In this document: positions 51,951-60,831 of the stretch, one piece after another
Numbering within the stretch: the stretch's first letter is position 1
Layout: every line of letters starts with the position of its first letter
From: Oscillatoria nigro-viridis PCC 7112
GTDB lineage: Bacteria; Cyanobacteriota; Cyanobacteriia; Cyanobacteriales; Microcoleaceae
Direction of reading: 5' to 3'
NCBI RefSeq assembly: GCF_000317475.1
Contig: NC_019729.1
Location: 1,998,501 to 2,062,500, forward strand
Length of the DNA: 64,000 bases
Position numbers and translations under genes: made by a program
The notes under the pieces: model-generated
Told to the model about the DNA's origin: nothing
Database searches by the model: none
What the model saw: the letters and a program-made list of their open reading frames with translations, nothing else

Positions 51951-52065
51951 GCTGGCGTGCATCTAATTTGTATAGTAATTTTTATTAAAAGTTTTGTGGG
52001 GTGTCTCGCCCGCCCTAAAAATCTAATTTAGATGCGCGACAGCTTACAAACAGAAAATTGAAAAA

Positions 52066-52320
52066 ATGTTATTACTACCGCAGGAATTTTTGAGGAAATA
52101 TTATAGTATTCAACTAATAGTTAATCGTGGTGAAATAGCAACTACTGAGTGGAAAAGTTTTATGAAAATAGAAAACACTAAAAAATATAAAACTTCAGGA
52201 AAAGAGTATGAAATTGTAAATGAAATATTTGAAAAAATTGAGAATGCTGAAACAGCAACTACCGATCGTTCCATCCCGAACAACTTTTGGGCCACAGACC
52301 AATCGAGAGCGATCGCTTAA
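52066..52320 (+). CDS. Small AT-rich hypothetical frame, 84 residues
   Basis: ATG 52066 opens an 84-codon frame rich in Lys, Glu and Ile, with MKIENTKKYKTSGKEYEIV in the middle and a Ser/Ala end reading across a HIP1 site. The first 65 codons have the same A/T-rich composition as the surrounding 883-bp element. No ribosome site or recognisable motif is present. It may be a fragment of the broken gene just upstream. Confidence 0.3.
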   Translation: MLLLPQEFLRKYYSIQLIVNRGEIATTEWKSFMKIENTKKYKTSGKEYEIVNEIFEKIENAETATTDRSIPNNFWATDQSRAIA

Positions 52321-52498
52321 ACACTGGCACGCTACATATAGCCTGCCTGCGTAAGTCCTGTTTATTATTTTGGCTTGACTTCGCCCTTGAGTGCATTTAC
52401 TCAAAAAGTATTGCGGTTTTCAGGGTTATTCGCTAGAATAGCCAACCTGTCAAGTAAAAACCTCCCACCAACGAGACAGACATTTCCCACATCCGCTT

Positions 52499-53554
52499 AT
52501 GACCATTCCCTATACTCCACCTTGGCTGCTGAACAACGGCCTATTAATGACGTTGTACACCGCATTAAGGGCTAGTCGCCGCTGGGAAAAGACGATCGCT
52601 GACCCAGAGCCCCCTTACCGAGAACACATCTTTACTGGTGCCTGTGGAGTCCCGATTTTCGGCTGGGTTGCCATCCCCGAAAATCCCCGATATACCATTG
52701 TCGGGACTTACGGCATTACTGGCGATCTGGATAATCAATGGTTTCTCAGGCTACTAGGCCGTAAAGCCTATGCCCGAGGCTGTGCAGTGGTATTATTTGA
52801 CTGGCGAGCTCACGGCAAAACAGCCCAACTCTCTCCCACCCTGACTTCTGATGGCCTATACGAAGGCGAAGATTTCGTTCGGATTGCTGCGGCTGCTAAA
52901 GAAATGGGATGTCCCGCCCCTTTTTGGTTCACGGGTTATTCCCTGGGCGGACAATTAGCGTTGTGGGCGGTAAAATCAGCTCAGACGATCGCAGATTGGG
53001 GGCCGGACTTAGGGATCGAAGAGTCAGAACTAGCAGGCGCGGCGGTGATTTGCCCCAGCTTGGACTCGAACCGTTCTCTGTCTTATCTAGTTAAAGATGA
53101 GTGGGGGAAATTTTTAGAAAAGGCGATCGCGCGAGAGTTAAAAAAACTAGCAAAAAACATCGCCGCATCACATCCGGGGGCGATCGATCCTGCCGCTATT
53201 GCACGCGCCAACAGCATTTGGGGCTTTGACCATGAACTGGTAATTGGCCCGTTAGGTTTCTCCTCTGTGGAAGAATACTATGACGCTAGCAGCGCTCTAC
53301 ACATTTTGCCTCACCTCAAAAAACCCACTTTCATCCTCTATGCAGCAGACGATCCGATGTTTGACCCGGTGCTTGTCTCTGAGTTGCAAGCCATTAGCGC
53401 GAACAATCCAGCCTTAGAATTAGTGCTGACAGCCTACGGCGGTCATGTTGGGCATATCAGTAGTAAACGCTGTCAGCATCAATTTGCCGATCGCGATCGG
53501 TGGTGGGCATGGAATCGGATTTTACAGTGGTTCGATGCCTTGAGTGTTGATTGA
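52499..53554 (+). CDS. Alpha/beta hydrolase (YheT-like)
   Basis: The protein has 351 residues. The fold shows REHIFTGACGVPIFGWVAIP near 42, oxyanion-region TYGITGDLDNQW near 72, VLFDWRAHGKTAQLSPTLTS near 98, and the nucleophile elbow FWFTGYSLGGQLALWAVKSA (Ser in GYSLGG) near 145. The catalytic acid is in ILYAADDPMFDP near 285 and the His in AYGGHVGHI near 318. YheT-type enzymes are esterases with unknown natural substrates. The 3' end lies against the right end of the tnpB element. Confidence 0.88.
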   Translation: MTIPYTPPWLLNNGLLMTLYTALRASRRWEKTIADPEPPYREHIFTGACGVPIFGWVAIPENPRYTIVGTYGITGDLDNQWFLRLLGRKAYARGCAVVLFDWRAHGKTAQLSPTLTSDGLYEGEDFVRIAAAAKEMGCPAPFWFTGYSLGGQLALWAVKSAQTIADWGPDLGIEESELAGAAVICPSLDSNRSLSYLVKDEWGKFLEKAIARELKKLAKNIAASHPGAIDPAAIARANSIWGFDHELVIGPLGFSSVEEYYDASSALHILPHLKKPTFILYAADDPMFDPVLVSELQAISANNPALELVLTAYGGHVGHISSKRCQHQFADRDRWWAWNRILQWFDALSVD

Positions 53555-53570
53555 GATTATCAATTGACAC

Positions 53571-53592
53571 TCTCCTGGCTAAAGCCGAGGAG
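53571..53592. repeat. Hairpin at the tnpB 3' end (element right end)
   Basis: CTCCTGGCT pairs with AGCCGAGGAG (stem CTCC/GGAG and GGCT/AGCC) around an AA loop, overlapping the tnpB stop codon. In IS200/IS605-type elements a subterminal hairpin at the right end is recognised by TnpA, and the same region is the 3' end of the guide RNA (omega RNA). The guide would then read into flanking DNA below 53571. This is inference from element architecture. Confidence 0.5.
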
Positions 53593-54790
53593 ATTCTTGA
53601 TTCGCAGAATCGACTTGCCGATGCAGAATTACTTCAACATCGGTAGCGGTCAATTCTCCACAAGCGTTCGGATCTAAGATCCAAGTTCCGATGTGCCCCG
53701 TCGTACTCAACCCCCGACTCAGGATGTTTTTAGCGGCGTTCCAATCTCTGTCAAGGACAAGCCCGCACCGACAAGCGTGGGTTCGCGTTGAGAGACTTTT
53801 CTTAACAATTGTTCCGCAACTAGAGCATTCTTGACTTGTTCCGTTAGCTGGCACAGCAATCGTAATTCTTCCGAATACTTTGCCAAAATATTCCAGCCAA
53901 ATTCGGAACATATACCAAGAAGCGTCGTTAATCGATTTTGCCAGACAGTGATTCTTCACCATATTTTTAATCCTCAAATCTTCGTAGACTACACAGTCGT
54001 TAGACTGGATGACGCATCTTGCCAACTTCACGGCAAAATCTTTACGCTGTCTACTTATTTTGAGGTGGCGCTTTCCTAGAATTGCTCTAGCTTTTTTTCT
54101 GTTTTGCGAACCCTTAACTCGTTTTGAAACTCGTCTTTGGGCTTTTTTCAACCTGCGTTCTCCCTGGCGGAGGAAACGCGGGTTATCAACTGCAACGCCA
54201 TGAGAATCCGTGTAGAACTCTTTGAGTCCCACGTCTAATCCGATGGTCTTTCCGGTAACTTCAATTTCTTCAGAACGGTCAACTTGCACGCAAAGCTGCA
54301 CGTAATATCCATCTGCTCGCCTTACCAAGCGTACTCGTTTGATTTGACTGCGCTGGTAGAAATGCAAGTCGCGGGTTCCTTTTAACTTGAGCTTTCCGAT
54401 TCCTTTTTTATCGGTAAAAGTGATTGATTTCCGGTCGTCTGCCAGACGCCAGCCCGTAGTCTTGTATTCGACGGAGCGGTTGTGTTTCTGGAATTGCGGG
54501 AATCCTTTTTTTCCTGGGACTTTCTTTTTACAGTTGTCGTAGAATCGGGAGATTGCCGACCACGCTCTTTCTGAGCTAGATTGTCGAGCCATGCTGTTCA
54601 AGTCATCGCAAAACGGAAATTCCTTAGCTAAAACAGCGCTATACTTGTTCAATGCGTATTTATCAACTTTTTCGTTTTCCATCCAAAATCGCAGTGCTTT
54701 GTTTCGGATGAACTGCACTGTTCTAATTGCTTCGTCTACAGCGTCAAATTGCTGTTTTTTCCCGTATGCCTTGAACTCAAAAACTAACAT
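53579..54790 (-). CDS. tnpB: RNA-guided endonuclease TnpB, IS200/IS605 family, full length
   Basis: The protein has 403 residues. The N-terminal wedge region (MLVFEFKAYGKKQQFDAVDE, TVQFIRNKALRFWM) is followed by a RuvC fold with all three acids in place: Asp in TIGLDVGLKEF near 190, Glu in CVVYEDLRIKNM near 272 and Asp in GLVLDRDWNAAKNILSRG near 350. A zinc finger, CSSCGTIV and CRCG, lies near 325-345. TnpB is the RNA-guided nuclease ancestor of Cas12. There is no tnpA beside it, so it is a solo tnpB element that must be moved in trans. The right end and the likely guide RNA lie at about 53550-53700. Confidence 0.92.
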   Translation of the reverse strand: MLVFEFKAYGKKQQFDAVDEAIRTVQFIRNKALRFWMENEKVDKYALNKYSAVLAKEFPFCDDLNSMARQSSSERAWSAISRFYDNCKKKVPGKKGFPQFQKHNRSVEYKTTGWRLADDRKSITFTDKKGIGKLKLKGTRDLHFYQRSQIKRVRLVRRADGYYVQLCVQVDRSEEIEVTGKTIGLDVGLKEFYTDSHGVAVDNPRFLRQGERRLKKAQRRVSKRVKGSQNRKKARAILGKRHLKISRQRKDFAVKLARCVIQSNDCVVYEDLRIKNMVKNHCLAKSINDASWYMFRIWLEYFGKVFGRITIAVPANGTSQECSSCGTIVKKSLSTRTHACRCGLVLDRDWNAAKNILSRGLSTTGHIGTWILDPNACGELTATDVEVILHRQVDSANQESPRL

Positions 54791-55857
54791 GACTTCGACC
54801 TCATCACGATAGTCTTATGCTACCAGAGTCGGCTTAACATCCCTCTAGTTGTTCACAAAGATTTACATGGTTTTACTTGACAGCGCCATCCTGAGAGCTC
54901 AGAAAATAGACTGGGAGGCTAAAGCCTCCTTGTCCCTTTCATCCCCGGACTAAAGTCACGGGGTTTTCAGGGTTTTATTTATAAAACCTTAACACTCCTC
55001 AGCAATAGTTGCGGGGATGAAAGGATTAGGAGGTTTAATCGGAACTTCCCCCATACACGGGGGAAGTTTGGTCTGAAACCATTACAGGGTAAGACTTTCC
55101 CGGAGGGGGAAAATCTTTTACATGACTACAATTTTCTCTAACCCTTATGTGGCGGGGTTTTTGCTTAAATTCATGATAGAACAATACTTTCGCCCTCAAT
55201 ATTAAGAAAATCTTAAATACATGACTACGGTTTGAGAGCGGTCAATTGGCTAAAACCGAGATGGGGAAAAGAATACAGCCCTCGGAACTCCCTCCGCAGG
55301 GGGTAAGTTCCGTTTAATCCCTCCAGTCCAGAACGTTAAAACTATTTCGCAAAAACACCAGACATCTGGGCCAAAGCTGAATGGCTTGCTGGGAATCAAT
55401 TGTGCATAATTTGCACAACCACTTGACTTCAGCGAGATGTGAAGGCAGCATAAGAAGTAGACGCAACTTTAGTTAAAAAATGGTTAATAAATATCGATTA
55501 ATTTATTCGCTTTTTTCATAATTGTGTCAGCGATTAACTAGGTAAAACTAAAGATCTAATAACCGCCAGGGGTTGAAACCCCTGTCGAGAGAGCGAAAGT
55601 CCTCTTGCATAGGACTAAAAGCCTTTTCCTATCAGCTTTTCAGTCGGTTTTAACCGACTTTCGCTGTCAGACGGGGGTTTCAACCCCCGGCGGGTTAAAG
55701 AGAATGGCGCAAGATGTCAGTTGTAACGCCGTATTCTCGTCCCAAACCCGCTTTCTGACTGCCCGCGCCTCGATTTTCAGCTTTTAGAGAGAGGTAAAAA
55801 CTCGCCCGATCGCTACACTATTAACTAGGAACTCAGCAATTTTGGAGAAGAGGTGAA
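54791..55857. other. Intergenic region with several strong hairpins, no gene
   Basis: The region holds GGAGGCTAAAGCCTCC (54914-54929, a palindrome like the tnpB right-end hairpin), CTTCCCCCATACACGGGGGAAG near 55046, GGAACTCCCTCC...GGGTAAGTTCC near 55280-55310, and a direct repeat ACATGACTAC near 55120 and 55217. Bases 55561-55696 are the long palindrome listed next. The frame at 55605 is within that palindrome. It may contain the remains of other IS605-type elements or an untranslated RNA. Confidence 0.5.
55561..55696. repeat. Long imperfect palindrome (about 136 bp)
   Basis: The left arm AACCGCCAGGGGTTGAAACC...AGCGAAAGTC is the near-complement of the right arm GACTTTCGCT...GGGGGTTTCAACCCCCGGCGGGTT. 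Both arms contain secondary hairpins (GGGGTTGAAACCCC). It shares the GAAAGTCCTCT and GACAG...GGCGG parts with the element at 3703-4175 and the repeat at 60832-61022, so all three belong to one family. Confidence 0.75.
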
Positions 55858-57459
55858 TTGAAATTCGTTTCCGACCCGCAAATAAAAGTCAAAATCCGCA
55901 AAATGAAAGAGCGGGTGCGGTGGCAAGAACAGTCGATCGTCGATCGGGGAATAGACCAAACTCGGATGGTTTTAGAAACTCAAACCAGCGACTCTCCAGA
56001 GTTTTCGTTTTTAGTCGCAGGCGACAGCGGCACGGGCAATCACCGCGGCCACAATCCCCAGCGGCAAGTGGCCGAACTGATGCTCTCGGAGCGCGAAAAT
56101 TGCCGTTTCCTCATCCACACGGGCGATGTCGTTTATCTCGTCGGTTCCAGCGAATATTACTTGCAAAACTTTATTCGCCCCTACCGAGAATTTATAGTCG
56201 GCGGCGAGCATCCCTCTCGGATTGCCTACGATCGCATGGTGTTTAACTTTCCGTTTTTGCCCGTACCGGGAAACCACGACTATTACGACTTGCCCATAGT
56301 CTACGGCCTTCTGTCGGCGACAGCTTTGCCGCTGCGCCGGCTGTTGGGTTCCAAGTTGGATCTCGATGTCGGCTGGCACGGTTCCGATCGCGGAAATGCC
56401 TACGCCAAAGCGTTTCTCGACTACCTGCAAGCTCACAAAATGCCGGAAGAACTCGATCGCCACCTAGACGCCCACTACAGCGCCAGCACCAGCACCGGCC
56501 GCTGCCTCCGCTACCAACCCGGACGCTTTACCCGCTTACCCAACCGCTACTACACGTTCCGCAGCGGCGGTATCGACTTCTTCGCCCTCGACTCCAACAC
56601 CTTCAACGAGCCCTTGCCGATCCCGAAAACCAAACAGGGCGACCTTCGCCGCCAGAATTTGGAACTCGACCGGCAGAAGTTGGAACAAGAAAAATTGGCA
56701 ATGCTCGAAATGTGCGATCGGCTCAACCCCCTAATTCCCGAGGAAGCCGAACAGCTAGACGACTTAGCCGCCAAATTAGAGCAAGTTGACGAAATCCTGA
56801 TGGACATTGACAAACAACTGTCGCCCAACCAAACAGCGGCCACCGACGTTGAACAGCTCGAATGGCTGAAAAAAAGACTGATTGCGTCTTGGGCTGATTC
56901 CGAGGTGCGGGGGCGGGTAATTTACCTGCACCATCCCCCCTACGTGACCGAGACGACAAAGTGGAATCAAGCTCAAACTTTGGCGGTTCGGTGGCGATTG
57001 CGCGAGGTTCTCGACGGGGTGGCCGATGCTGTTGGGGATGTGGCGCGGGGGCGTCCGCTAGTAGATTTGGTGCTGACCGGCCACGCTCACTGTTTGGAAT
57101 ACCTGCGGACTGGGAATACCGGACACGGCGACTCTGGGATTCATTGGATTGTCTGCGGGGGAAGCGGCCACAGTCTCCGCCGCCAGCGCCCGGAAGGGCC
57201 GGTGTTGCAGGAAGTATCGAGTCCTGAAGCTTATCGGTGGGCGCGGCAGTCGGGTTCCGAAACAGCCAGCCGGCGGGTAGCGGAATCTTTGCTATTTGTC
57301 GGCCGCAGCGGTCAAGGTTCCCACAAACGCCGTCCTTATTCGTGTTTGCGGATTGATGTTCTCGACGGGTGTCCCCCGAAGTTCCGCATCCGACCTTTGG
57401 TTGTCGAACGATTTGAGGGGAAATGGCAGGAGATCTCGATCGAACCTTTTGTAATTTAA
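55858..57459 (+). CDS. Calcineurin-like metallophosphoesterase
   Basis: The protein has 533 residues. TTG 55858 is chosen because GAAGAGG lies about 5 bases upstream; no ATG precedes residue 15. Metal and catalytic motifs are in order: FLVAGDSGTGNHRG (Asp) near 50, FLIHTGDVVYLVG (Gly-Asp) near 92, PVPGNHDYYDLP (Asn-His-Asp) near 140, VIYLHHPPYVTE (His) near 357, and LTGHAHCLEYLRT (Gly-His-x-His) near 405. A coiled coil of about 80 residues (about 265-345) interrupts the fold between the third and fourth motifs. The substrate is unknown. Confidence 0.88.
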   Translation: MKFVSDPQIKVKIRKMKERVRWQEQSIVDRGIDQTRMVLETQTSDSPEFSFLVAGDSGTGNHRGHNPQRQVAELMLSERENCRFLIHTGDVVYLVGSSEYYLQNFIRPYREFIVGGEHPSRIAYDRMVFNFPFLPVPGNHDYYDLPIVYGLLSATALPLRRLLGSKLDLDVGWHGSDRGNAYAKAFLDYLQAHKMPEELDRHLDAHYSASTSTGRCLRYQPGRFTRLPNRYYTFRSGGIDFFALDSNTFNEPLPIPKTKQGDLRRQNLELDRQKLEQEKLAMLEMCDRLNPLIPEEAEQLDDLAAKLEQVDEILMDIDKQLSPNQTAATDVEQLEWLKKRLIASWADSEVRGRVIYLHHPPYVTETTKWNQAQTLAVRWRLREVLDGVADAVGDVARGRPLVDLVLTGHAHCLEYLRTGNTGHGDSGIHWIVCGGSGHSLRRQRPEGPVLQEVSSPEAYRWARQSGSETASRRVAESLLFVGRSGQGSHKRRPYSCLRIDVLDGCPPKFRIRPLVVERFEGKWQEISIEPFVI

Positions 57460-57716
57460 CAAATGAAGTTGCCGTCAGGATCGGGCGCAGGCCGCAGCAA
57501 ACGGCTTAATTCCTCAGCTTGAAACTCTCAAGATTCTCTCTCAAACCCGGAAAACTTCAATAGACTCGCATTGCATTCATGCGATCGCCGTAACAGGAAA
57601 TTATCTGGGTTAATCAGCGTTAATCTGCCTTGCATCTGCGATCGATCTATCAATCAAAGATTAAAGCAATTGCTCGTCTCATCTTTGCACTCAACTTAAT
57701 TCAGGAGAAAAATTCA

Positions 57717-58445
57717 ATGATTGCTAACTTAACCGCCACCGGCTGGGAAATTATTTACCACCGCGCCCACGCTTTGCTCGCGGCGCAACTTGGCGGACAG
57801 TGGAAGCGCTCGAAATCTCCGGTTCGCCTTTACGAAACCATAGCGGCGATTTCTCATCACGACGATTTGGAGAAAGAGTGGGAAGAAAATATTTTAACTG
57901 AAGCGGGCGCGCCCTTTGATTTTACCTTGCAGACAGAAACCTCTCTGCCGAAAATTAAAGCCATGACGGAGAATGCCCTATATCGCGGTAGGTGGGTAGC
58001 CATGCTGATTTCTATGCACATGAGCTATCTCAACGAAGGCAAGCGGGGAGAGTCGAAAGAACTCGACGAGTTTTTGGACGAACAACTGGAAAATCAAAAA
58101 AAATGGCAAAAAGAGTTGCAAATTTCCGAGGAAGATGCTAAAGCAGCTTATGCTTTTTTCCAGTGGTGCGATCGGCTATCGTTAATTCTTTGCAGCCGCG
58201 AGTTACCCGCCGGAGAACGAGCTTTAGAAATTAGTGTCGGCCCGGACGGCAAGCGCTACGATATTGTACAGCACAGCAACGAACTCGTGACTGTAACTCC
58301 TTGGCCTTTTGAATGCGATAAATTTACTGTGAACGTCGAAGCGTGCCACTTGGATCGAGTCAAGTTCGACAGCAACCAGGAAATCAAGGAAGCGCTGCAC
58401 AAAGCTCCCCGCGAAGTCTTAGAGTGGACTTTTGTCAAGTCCTAA
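57717..58445 (+). CDS. DUF3891 family protein
   Basis: The protein has 242 residues; ATG 57717 follows AGGAG. Family marks are MIANLTATGWEIIYHRAHAL, LAAQLGGQWKRSK, ETIAAISHHDDLEKEWEE near 42, MLISMHMSYLNEGKRGES near 95, and FFQWCDRLSLILCSRELP near 145. The paired His-Asp residues (ISHHDD, SMHMSYL, WCDRLS) suggest an HD-domain-like metal hydrolase, but this is not established. A longer frame from 57630 has no ribosome site. Confidence 0.85.
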   Translation: MIANLTATGWEIIYHRAHALLAAQLGGQWKRSKSPVRLYETIAAISHHDDLEKEWEENILTEAGAPFDFTLQTETSLPKIKAMTENALYRGRWVAMLISMHMSYLNEGKRGESKELDEFLDEQLENQKKWQKELQISEEDAKAAYAFFQWCDRLSLILCSRELPAGERALEISVGPDGKRYDIVQHSNELVTVTPWPFECDKFTVNVEACHLDRVKFDSNQEIKEALHKAPREVLEWTFVKS

Positions 58446-58849
58446 TTAAACCTTTGAAAAATAGGTGAGGCTTGTTGTAGAAGTTTAGCGGGCATGGCAT
58501 TTGTGTAAACTTAATGTTAACACCATGTCTCATATTATGTCCGGTCGATTCCCTCCGCTTCGCTTCGCCCGAAATCAGGTAGGGGCGGGTTCACGAAAAA
58601 TATCTGCCCATAACTGACAATCTCAAAAACCCGCCCTTTTAATCGCGGTCACTCGATCGGACATGATATCAATCAGCGTTATAGTTGAGTCTTGCTCCCC
58701 CTTAACTCCCCTTAATAAGGGGGGATAAGAACAGTCAAAAGTCGTCTTATTAAGGGGGATGCGATGGCGGTCGAAACTTGGATACAAACGACAAAAAATC
58801 TAGGGTTTGAGTTCAGCCATTACCGATTACCGATTACCTATTACCAACT
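58446..58849. repeat. Intergenic region with CTTAATAAGG inverted repeats
   Basis: TCCCCTTAATAAGGGGGGA near 58710 and TCTTATTAAGGGGGA near 58745 are partial inverted copies of a repeat often seen in cyanobacterial spacers. No gene seen in these 400 bases. Confidence 0.5.
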
Positions 58850-59818
58850 ATGAAACGTTCAGCTTGCCTTATTTTCAATCCCGTCGCCGGTAATAGCGAC
58901 CCCGACCAAGACTTAGCTAGAATTCAGGAACTTTTAGAGCCTTTTATTGACTTAGACATTCGGCTGACAACCCCAGAAGTAGACGCAGATGACATTGCCC
59001 GCGAAGCAGTGGCTAGGGGAGTTGAGGCAATTATTGCTTCCGGGGGCGACGGCACATTGTCAGCAGTTGCCGGGGCGATTGTGGGTACAAATATTCCTTT
59101 AGGAATTATTTCGCGGGGAACTGCTAATGCTTTTGCTAATGCTTTAGACCTTCCAAATACAATTGAAGCCGCCTGCGCCACTATTTTGGGAGGGTTGACG
59201 CGGGTGGTGGATGCGGGGATTTGCAACGGTGAAATGCCGATGGTTTTGTTAGCTGGAGTGGGTTTTGAGGCGGAAACCGTCGAACTAGCCGATCGCGAAA
59301 TGAAGAATCGCTGGGGAATGCTGGCTTACATTTTGTCAGGAATTAAACAGTTAAACAATTTAGAAAGATTTGAAGCGGAAATCGAAACCGATGATAAAAT
59401 TATCAGCCTTACTGCTGTGGCGGTGACAGTGGCGAATGCAGCGCCGCCTACTTCCATTTTAGCTCAAGGGCCTGCCGGGATTATTTTTGATGACGGCTTG
59501 CTGGACGTAACGCTGGTGGCGCCTGAGAATAAAGCTGGGGCGATCGCAGCTTCTTATCACCTTTTGCAAACAGCTTTGAGCGGCAATCCTACAGATCGCG
59601 ACGACATCGGTTATTTGCGGGCAAAAAAAGTAACAATTAGTGCCGATCCGCCTCAAAAAGTGGTTGTAGACGGCGAAATCATCGGCATGACTCCGGTTTC
59701 TATTGAGTGCGTTCCGGGAGGTTTAACTATTTTTGTACCGCGAGTTGAAGAAGAGCCCGTGGTGGAAAAACTCACCGGTTTAGCGGACATCGAAATTACA
59801 TTGAAACCCGTAACTTAA
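58850..59818 (+). CDS. Diacylglycerol kinase-type lipid kinase (YegS/BmrU family)
   Basis: The protein has 322 residues. Family marks are RSACLIFNPVAGNSDPDQDL at the start, ASGGDGTLSAVAGAIVGTN near 62-80 (the GGDGT nucleotide motif), LGIISRGTANAFANALDLP near 84, VDAGICNGEMPMVLLAGVGF near 120, and the late KVVVDGEIIGMTPVSIE with the acidic residues of the active site near 275. These enzymes phosphorylate diacylglycerol or related lipids. The extra C-terminal tail of about 25 residues is not conserved in what I know of the family. Confidence 0.9.
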   Translation: MKRSACLIFNPVAGNSDPDQDLARIQELLEPFIDLDIRLTTPEVDADDIAREAVARGVEAIIASGGDGTLSAVAGAIVGTNIPLGIISRGTANAFANALDLPNTIEAACATILGGLTRVVDAGICNGEMPMVLLAGVGFEAETVELADREMKNRWGMLAYILSGIKQLNNLERFEAEIETDDKIISLTAVAVTVANAAPPTSILAQGPAGIIFDDGLLDVTLVAPENKAGAIAASYHLLQTALSGNPTDRDDIGYLRAKKVTISADPPQKVVVDGEIIGMTPVSIECVPGGLTIFVPRVEEEPVVEKLTGLADIEITLKPVT

Positions 59819-59972
59819 AATTTTTAGGATCGTCAATTAAATAATTTCCCTTTTTTCTTGTGGGATGGGCGTCCCGCCCGCCCAGAAAGGACGGGCTATA
59901 AGAGCCCATCCCACAACAGTCATGAAAAGTGGATTTTATTTAATTCTCATCCCTTAGCGACACCAACAATAA

Positions 59973-60000
59973 GAAAGACCGCGCGGGCGGTCTTTCATTT
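59973..60000. terminator. Strong bidirectional terminator
   Basis: GAAAGACCGC (59973-59982) and GCGGTCTTTC (59987-59996) are exact complements around a GCGG loop, followed by ATTTTT on the plus strand. It lies between the lipid kinase gene and the converging gene ending at 60001 and can end both transcripts. Confidence 0.75.
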
Positions 60001-60357
60001 TTAGGCGTCTAAAATTTGGCGAATGCGGCGCTCCAAACGTTCGAGGTCGAGTCCGCCTTCATCGCGGCTGATCCGGCGCACGGTGACGTTAACATTGCTC
60101 AAATCTGCCAGCAAATCTTGGAGGATTTCTTGTTGCTGCCGAGCTTGAGTTATTTCGCGCGGTTCCTGCACCAAATCGCGAACAATTGTATCTTCGGCGC
60201 GCGAAGCAACGATCGGGTCTGCTTCGCCATCAACGTGCACGAAAGTGCGCCGACCCGGCCCCCGTTCTTCTTCAATTGGTATTACTGCTGTTACTCGATC
60301 GGAGCGTACATATTTGCCAAATCCCAGGTGGACTAAGACAGAAGATTGTATTTTCAT
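60001..60357 (-). CDS. Small protein with RemA/DUF370-like start
   Basis: The protein has 118 residues from ATG 60357; a TTG at 60366 would add three. The segment VLVHLGFGKYVRSDRVTAVIP near 6-26 resembles the DUF370/RemA pattern (xGFGxxVxxxRVxAVIxP), which in Bacillus is a biofilm matrix regulator. It is followed by RRTFVHVDGEADPIVASRAE and a coiled-coil C-terminus with EILQDLLADLSNVNV and LERLERRIRQILDA. The family match is by eye only. It could be an unrelated small cyanobacterial protein. Confidence 0.5.
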   Translation of the reverse strand: MKIQSSVLVHLGFGKYVRSDRVTAVIPIEEERGPGRRTFVHVDGEADPIVASRAEDTIVRDLVQEPREITQARQQQEILQDLLADLSNVNVTVRRISRDEGGLDLERLERRIRQILDA

Positions 60358-60520
60358 AGATAGCAACTTTTATTGGTTAGTTATCTATATTTTAACTTTT
60401 AAAAATTGGATATGCCAACTAAATTCGAGCTATCATTACTACAATATGTATCGGTTTTTTTCGAGATTATAGTGGTCATTTCGAGGAAAAAATGGTAATA
60501 TTTTTTAGGTATTCCCACGC

Positions 60521-60829
60521 TGCGGCAGGGGTTAAAATATTCGCAGAATCCGACAGTCTGGCAGGGTTAAAATATTCGCACAATCCGACAATCCGGCAGG
60601 GGTTAAAATATTCGCAGAATCCGACAGTCTGGCAGGGTTAAAATATTCGCACAATCCGACAATCCGGCAGGGGTTAAAATATTCGCAGAATCCGACAGTC
60701 TGGCAGGGTTAAAATATTCGCAGAATCCGACAATCCGGCAGGGGTTGAAATATTCGCAGAATCCCACAGTCCGGCAGGGGTTAAAATATTCGCAGAATCC
60801 CACAGTCCGGCAGGGGTTAAAATATTCGC
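60521..60829. repeat. Tandem array of about nine 35-36 bp units
   Basis: The unit GGCAGGGGTTAAAATATTCG plus CAGAATCCGACAGTC runs nine times (eight full, last partial). The first six alternate between two versions: GGCAGGGG with CGACAGT, and GGCAGGG with CGACAAT. This makes a higher-order dimer of 71 bases. The last copies have CCCACAGT. No spacers separate the units, so it is not a CRISPR. It makes a repetitive false frame on the minus strand. Confidence 0.9.
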
Positions 60830-60831
60830 CT

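Larger units (their letters stand above)
51478..52360. mobile_element. 883-bp AT-rich segment bounded by perfect 13-bp inverted repeats
   Basis: CAGGACTTACGCA (51478-51490) and TGCGTAAGTCCTG (52348-52360) are exact reverse complements. The sequence between is distinctly A/T-rich and carries gene fragments and one small open frame, none of which looks like a transposase. It may be the remains of an insertion sequence, or a non-autonomous element that captured toxin-antitoxin-like genes. No direct target repeat is obvious. Confidence 0.6.

Noticed and set aside
60603..60803. 66-residue repetitive frame (VGFCEYFNPCR repeats)
   Set aside because: It is a by-product of the tandem DNA repeat; unit lengths alternate 35/36 so the frame is not maintained through the array.
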